Source: an uncultured Eubacteriales bacterium (GTDB taxonomy: Bacteria; Bacillota; Clostridia; Christensenellales; Aristaeellaceae). From it: DNA of 36,705 nucleotides. The notes under the pieces are model-generated. The model saw only the letters and a list, made by a program, of their open reading frames with translations, made no database searches and was not told the origin of the DNA. Positions 32,663 to 36,705 of this stretch are shown in pieces. The stretch's first letter is position 1, and every line of letters starts with the position of its first letter. The stretch lies in contig CADCAS010000010.1 in NCBI GenBank assembly GCA_902799465.1, positions 1 to 36,705 on the forward strand, written 5' to 3'. The position numbers were made by a program, and so were the translations under genes.

Positions 32663-35600
32663 ATGGACGACAAGGGAGCGCGGCTCGAATGGAAGTGGCG
32701 CGAGTATTTCACGAGCAACGCCGTTTTGCAGGGGATGCAGGACGAGCGCATGGGAAAGCTGAAGGATTTTCAGATCAGCGAGGACGGACGCGAGGCCAGC
32801 GCGGAGACGCCAAACCACTTCAGGGTGTGGGCCCGCGTTCCCCGAGGCTACGCCGATTTCAAGCGCTATCCCCGCTGGACCGACCTGCTCACCCACGTAG
32901 GCGCCCGAAACGCCTACCATTATTCCCATTACTACAGCTGCACCTGTTCCCAGGGCAGCAACGGTATGCGCTGCCGGCACCTGGCGAATTTGCTGATGCA
33001 CTGGGAGGCGGTGTCCGGGCCCTTCGTCATCGAGGAGACCGAGGCTGAGCATGCGGAGCGGCTAAAGGAGGAGGCGCAGGCGCGCGAGAAGGCGCGGCTG
33101 CAAAGGCAGGTCTACCGCACCTCGGAGCTGTTCAGCGCGGTCCATCCCAAGGGGGGCGCGCCCTGCTTCAATCCAAACGCCATGTCCGACACCGATATCA
33201 CCGTCAACGGGTACGAGCTGAAGCAGGCCGAGCAGCTAGCGGAGGAAGGGAACTCGATGAGCTGCCGGGTCGTGTACGGCTACGACGGGCAGCAGCGGCT
33301 GGAGGGCATCGGCCGCTTCGAGGACTACAGCGCCACCATCCAGATGACCCGGAACAAGCTGGAAAAGCTCAATTGCAATTGCGGCGGCACCGTCTTCAGA
33401 GACGACACCTGGTACCGGCGGGACAGCCGGCCGGGCGGGACCCTGTGCCGCCACACCTATGCGCTGTGGCAGTATATGCGCGACGTGATCCTGACGGAGG
33501 ACCCCGGCGACGAGACGGACCAGAGCGGCGACCGGCTGCTGGCGCTGCTCTCCGAGGAGACCGAAGCCGCCGTTCCCGCCGCCGTGGGACAGCCCCAGGA
33601 CCCCCGCCGCCGGGAGGTCGTCCTGGTGCCCCGCATCCTCCGGGAGAACAACTTCGTGCAGTCGCTGAAGCTGGGCTTCGACATCGGCGTGGGCACAGGC
33701 AGGCGCTACGTGGTGCGGGGCTTACAGAGGCTGGTAAACGCCGTGGAGGAGAAGGAGGTGCTCACCCTGGGCAAGAGCCTGACCGTGAACTTCGCCGAAT
33801 CCGCCTTCACCGAGGATTCCGAGCGGTGGTACAAGCTCATTGCCAGCCGGGTGCGGGGCGTCCGGAGCACCAACGCCAAGCTGGACCGGGGCTATTACGG
33901 CTACCACATGTCCGCGGGGGACGGCATCCCGCTGGAGGAGAGCGACCTGGACCAGGTCTACGAGCTGTGCGAGGGCGGCGAGCTGCTGTACCAGTACGGC
34001 GCGCGCAACGAGGTCTGCGCGGTCCGCGTGGGCGAGGCGCGGCCCAGGGCCACCGTGCGGCTGGAGCTGGTGAAGCGCAAGGAGAAGCCCGTGGGCGTGA
34101 AGGTCACCGGCGAGATGTCCCGGCTTTTGCAGGGCAGTCTGCACCGGTACGTGCTGGACCGGGAGTGCTTCGGCCGGGTGTCCGACGGGGAGCTGGGCCT
34201 GCTGCGGGTGTTCCACGCCCTGGGCGAGGAGGACGGCACCTTCAGCGGCGTCATCGGCGTGAAGAACTTCCCCGAGTTCTTCCACCGGCTGCTGCCCAGG
34301 CTCCGCGAGGCCGGGGAGGTGGAGGTCATCGACGGGGTCAGCGACCAGCTGGAGCACCTGCTGCCCCCGGAGCCGGAGTTCGACTTCTACGTAGACCTGG
34401 AGGGCGACAACCTCACCTGCCGGGCCGAGGTGACCTACGGCGATCGGCGGTCGGCGCTGGGCTTCATCGCCGACGCCGCGGACCGGCGCGAGCGGGACAT
34501 CGCCCAGGAGCGCCGGGTGGAGTCGGCGGTGCGGGCGTGCTTCATCCGGAAGGACGCCGCCGCCATGCGCTACTGGACGAAGGCCGACGAGGACAGCCTG
34601 GCCATGGCCCTCACCGAGACCCTGCCCGCGCTGTCTGCCTACGGCACGGTGCGTGTCAGCGACGCCTTCGGGCGGGTGAAGCTGCGCCCCGCGCCCCAGC
34701 CGAAGCTGTCCCTGCGGGTGGAGGGCGGCCTGCTGGATTTGGCCGTCCAGACGAAGGACATCTCCCACGAGGAGCTGCTGGAGCTGCTGGACAGCTATCA
34801 CCGCAGGAAGCGCTGGCACCGGCTGAGGGACGGCGATTTCGTGGACCTGCGGCAGACCGAGGCCCTGGACGCGCTGGAGGCCACCGTGGCGGCCATGGAC
34901 GTGCCGCTGGACAAGCTGATTCTGGAGGGCGCGCAGGTGCCCAAGTACCGGGCGCTGTACGTGGACAGGCTGCTGGAGGCCCACGACGCCGTGGCCGCTT
35001 CCCGCGACAGGCAGTTCAAGGCCCTGGTGCGCACCTTCCAGACCATCAAGGACTCCGACTTCGAGGTCTCCGAGGGCCTCTCCGACGTGCTGCGGCCCTA
35101 TCAGGTCTACGGCTTCCGCTGGCTGTCCACGCTGGCCCAGGCGGGCTTCGGCGGCATACTGGCCGACGAGATGGGCCTGGGCAAGACCGTGGAGCTGCTG
35201 GCCTTTTTGCAGGCCCGGAAGGCGGCGGGCGAGACCAGGCCCGCGCTGGTGGTGTGCCCCGCCTCGCTGGTGTACAACTGGCGGGAGGAATGCCGCAGGT
35301 TTACCCCGGACATGACCGTGGAGACCCTGGACGGCAACCTGCCCCGGCGCAAGAAGCTGATCGCCGCCCTCAAGGGCGACGACCCGGCGGACCTCTACAT
35401 CACCTCCTACGACCTGCTCAAGCGGGACATCACCCTCTACGAGGGCGTGACCTTCTCCACCGTGGCACTGGACGAGGCCCAGTACGTGAAGAACGCCACC
35501 GCGGCGGTGTCCAAGGCGGTGCGGGTGCTCTCGGCGGAGCAGCGCTTCGCCCTGACAGGCACGCCCATCGAGAACCGGCTGTCGGAGCTGTGGAGCATCT

Positions 35601-36478
35601 TCGACTTCCTGATGCCCGGCTTCCTCTACTCTGCCCGGGAGTTCGCCGCCCGGTTCGAGACTCCCATCATGAAGCAGAAGGACGCCGAGGCCACCGCGAA
35701 GCTGGCCCGCATGACCGAGCCCTTCATCCTGCGGCGCAGGAAGGAGGATGTGCTCAAGGACCTGCCCGAGAAGCTGGAGGAGGCCCGCTCCTTCGCCATG
35801 GAATCCGACCAGCGCCGCCTCTACGACGCCCAGGTGGTGCGCATGCGCCAGCTGCTGGAGGAAACCTCCGACACCGCCAAGGATAAGCTGCGGGTGCTGG
35901 CGGAGATCACCCGCCTGCGGCAGCTGTGCTGCGACCCGTCGCTGCTGTTCGAGGACTACCACGGCTCCAGCGCCAAGCGGGCTGCCTGCCTGGAGCTGAT
36001 CCAGAACGCCATCGACGGGGGCCACCGCATGCTGCTGTTCTCCCAGTTCACCTCCATGCTCTCCCTGCTGGCCGACGACCTGAAGGCCGCGGGCATCCCC
36101 TTCTACACCATCACCGGCGCGACCCCCAAGCAGGAGCGCCTCAATCTGGTCAATGCCTTCAACGGCGGGGACACCCCGGTGTTCCTGATCTCATTGAAGG
36201 CCGGCGGCACGGGCCTGAACCTCACCGGCGCGGACCTGGTGATTCACTACGATCCCTGGTGGAACCTGGCCGTCCAGAACCAGGCCACCGACCGCGCCCA
36301 CCGCATCGGCCAGACCCGGCAGGTCACCGTCATTCGCCTCATCGCCGCCGAGACCATCGAGGAAAAGATCGTCCGGCTCCAGGAGGCCAAGCGCGACCTG
36401 GCCGAGTCCATCATCACCGGCGAGGGCGAGAGCCTCATGTCCCTCAGCCGCGAGGAGCTGATGGAGCTGATTGGGTAG
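32663..36478 (+). CDS. SNF2-family DNA helicase/translocase with two SWIM-type zinc fingers
   Basis: 1271-aa cytoplasmic DNA-dependent ATPase. A SWIM finger CxC-x8-CxH uses Cys93, Cys95, Cys104 and His106. A second, looser CxC-x21-CxH uses Cys238, Cys240, Cys262 and His264. A long middle region (~300-800) is typical of the bacterial SNF2-associated family. The motor follows: DEMGLGKT (~835-842, Lys841), LDEAQ (936-940), GTPIENR (966-972), AGGTGLNLT (~1180) and DRAHRIGQ (~1210-1217). Start ATG 32663 is preferred: AAAGGA precedes it, and the promoter lies within the upstream open frame, which reaches 32405. It stands alone on its strand. The role (repair, transcription or defence) is not known. 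Confidence 0.93.
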   Translation: MDDKGARLEWKWREYFTSNAVLQGMQDERMGKLKDFQISEDGREASAETPNHFRVWARVPRGYADFKRYPRWTDLLTHVGARNAYHYSHYYSCTCSQGSNGMRCRHLANLLMHWEAVSGPFVIEETEAEHAERLKEEAQAREKARLQRQVYRTSELFSAVHPKGGAPCFNPNAMSDTDITVNGYELKQAEQLAEEGNSMSCRVVYGYDGQQRLEGIGRFEDYSATIQMTRNKLEKLNCNCGGTVFRDDTWYRRDSRPGGTLCRHTYALWQYMRDVILTEDPGDETDQSGDRLLALLSEETEAAVPAAVGQPQDPRRREVVLVPRILRENNFVQSLKLGFDIGVGTGRRYVVRGLQRLVNAVEEKEVLTLGKSLTVNFAESAFTEDSERWYKLIASRVRGVRSTNAKLDRGYYGYHMSAGDGIPLEESDLDQVYELCEGGELLYQYGARNEVCAVRVGEARPRATVRLELVKRKEKPVGVKVTGEMSRLLQGSLHRYVLDRECFGRVSDGELGLLRVFHALGEEDGTFSGVIGVKNFPEFFHRLLPRLREAGEVEVIDGVSDQLEHLLPPEPEFDFYVDLEGDNLTCRAEVTYGDRRSALGFIADAADRRERDIAQERRVESAVRACFIRKDAAAMRYWTKADEDSLAMALTETLPALSAYGTVRVSDAFGRVKLRPAPQPKLSLRVEGGLLDLAVQTKDISHEELLELLDSYHRRKRWHRLRDGDFVDLRQTEALDALEATVAAMDVPLDKLILEGAQVPKYRALYVDRLLEAHDAVAASRDRQFKALVRTFQTIKDSDFEVSEGLSDVLRPYQVYGFRWLSTLAQAGFGGILADEMGLGKTVELLAFLQARKAAGETRPALVVCPASLVYNWREECRRFTPDMTVETLDGNLPRRKKLIAALKGDDPADLYITSYDLLKRDITLYEGVTFSTVALDEAQYVKNATAAVSKAVRVLSAEQRFALTGTPIENRLSELWSIFDFLMPGFLYSAREFAARFETPIMKQKDAEATAKLARMTEPFILRRRKEDVLKDLPEKLEEARSFAMESDQRRLYDAQVVRMRQLLEETSDTAKDKLRVLAEITRLRQLCCDPSLLFEDYHGSSAKRAACLELIQNAIDGGHRMLLFSQFTSMLSLLADDLKAAGIPFYTITGATPKQERLNLVNAFNGGDTPVFLISLKAGGTGLNLTGADLVIHYDPWWNLAVQNQATDRAHRIGQTRQVTVIRLIAAETIEEKIVRLQEAKRDLAESIITGEGESLMSLSREELMELIG

Positions 36479-36479
36479 G

Positions 36480-36508
36480 GAATTTGTCGGGCAAGGCCCG
36501 ACAAATTC
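36480..36508 (+). terminator. Hairpin after the helicase gene
   Basis: Perfect 13-bp stem GAATTTGTCGGGC/GCCCGACAAATTC with AAG loop, directly after the stop codon. No T run. One half is shared with the hairpin at 15714-15744. Confidence 0.65.
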
Positions 36509-36705
36509 AGGGAGTAGGGAGTAGGCAGTAGGGAGTAGGGAGAGTTACGGCAGAGCCTCAGACTCCTATTGAAAACGTCGCGTTTTTGAGAGGCTGGGGA
36601 TGCTTGAACGTTTTTCATTTCGTAACTGTTCAGTCCTGTGACAAACAGAGATTTGGCAGGCTGCGGGGGACGACCTCTCAGTCAGCCTAACGGCTGACAG
36701 CTCCC
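36509..36705 (+). repeat. Heptad-armed repeat, copy R8 (cut by the window edge)
   Basis: The left arm is GGAGTAG/GCAGTAG units (36509-36540). The following sequence differs from R2-R4 but includes GTAACTGTTCAGTC (36622-36635), shared with R7, and ends in CTCAGTCAGCC/GGCTGACAG hairpin-like bases. The other arm lies beyond the window. Confidence 0.65.

Overview
The window looks like chromosome from an uncultured, high-GC, anaerobic member of the Clostridia, probably gut-associated. This is an inference from gene content: a ferredoxin-type [FeFe] hydrogenase of the group B kind, a clostridial pseudopilin/PilT operon, potABCD, a BTAD regulator, CHAP and SH3b wall proteins, strong GGAGG ribosome binding sites with frequent GTG/TTG starts, and TTGACA/TATAAT promoters, often with an extended -10. 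No rRNA, tRNA, CRISPR array, prophage or transposase gene was seen.

Layout. 1-90: tail of a gene entering from the left. 364-2673: [FeFe] hydrogenase and a cytidylate-kinase-like protein. 2919-5399: secreted CHAP-domain wall protein. 5798-7660: amylosucrase-type GH13 enzyme. 7727-7851: probable structured small RNA with its own promoter and terminator, followed by a DUF3800 gene. 8660-16986 (minus): M23 peptidase lipoprotein, a giant RND transporter with a ~700-residue coiled-coil/disordered insertion, and a membrane diguanylate cyclase. 17221-22030 (plus): pilus-like operon (transglutaminase lipoprotein, PilC/GspF, four small pilin-like or membrane proteins, PilT ATPase). 22085-22983: VapBC-like pair whose toxin is broken by a 78-bp in-frame insertion, then a MITE-like element. 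22983-26853 (minus): serine acetyltransferase, SH3b protein, and a BTAD regulator downstream of an HPt protein. 27207-27608: AbiE-like antitoxin with a truncated partner. 27659-32358 (minus): potABCD polyamine uptake operon behind an XRE-cupin regulator. 32663-36478: SNF2 helicase with two SWIM-type zinc fingers.

The most unusual theme is a family of intergenic repeats present at least seven times. Several copies share a ~130-150 bp core. The cores are flanked by inverted arms made of tandem 7-bp units. The unit sequence differs between copies (GGAATTA, GGAATTG, GGAACAG, GCATCAG, GGAAAAG, GGAGTAG) but usually matches between the two arms of one copy. They lie in leaders and between operons, never inside a gene. 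A second regulatory theme is a 17-bp palindrome-like site found at the XRE-cupin promoter, upstream of potA and upstream of the helicase, suggesting one small regulon.
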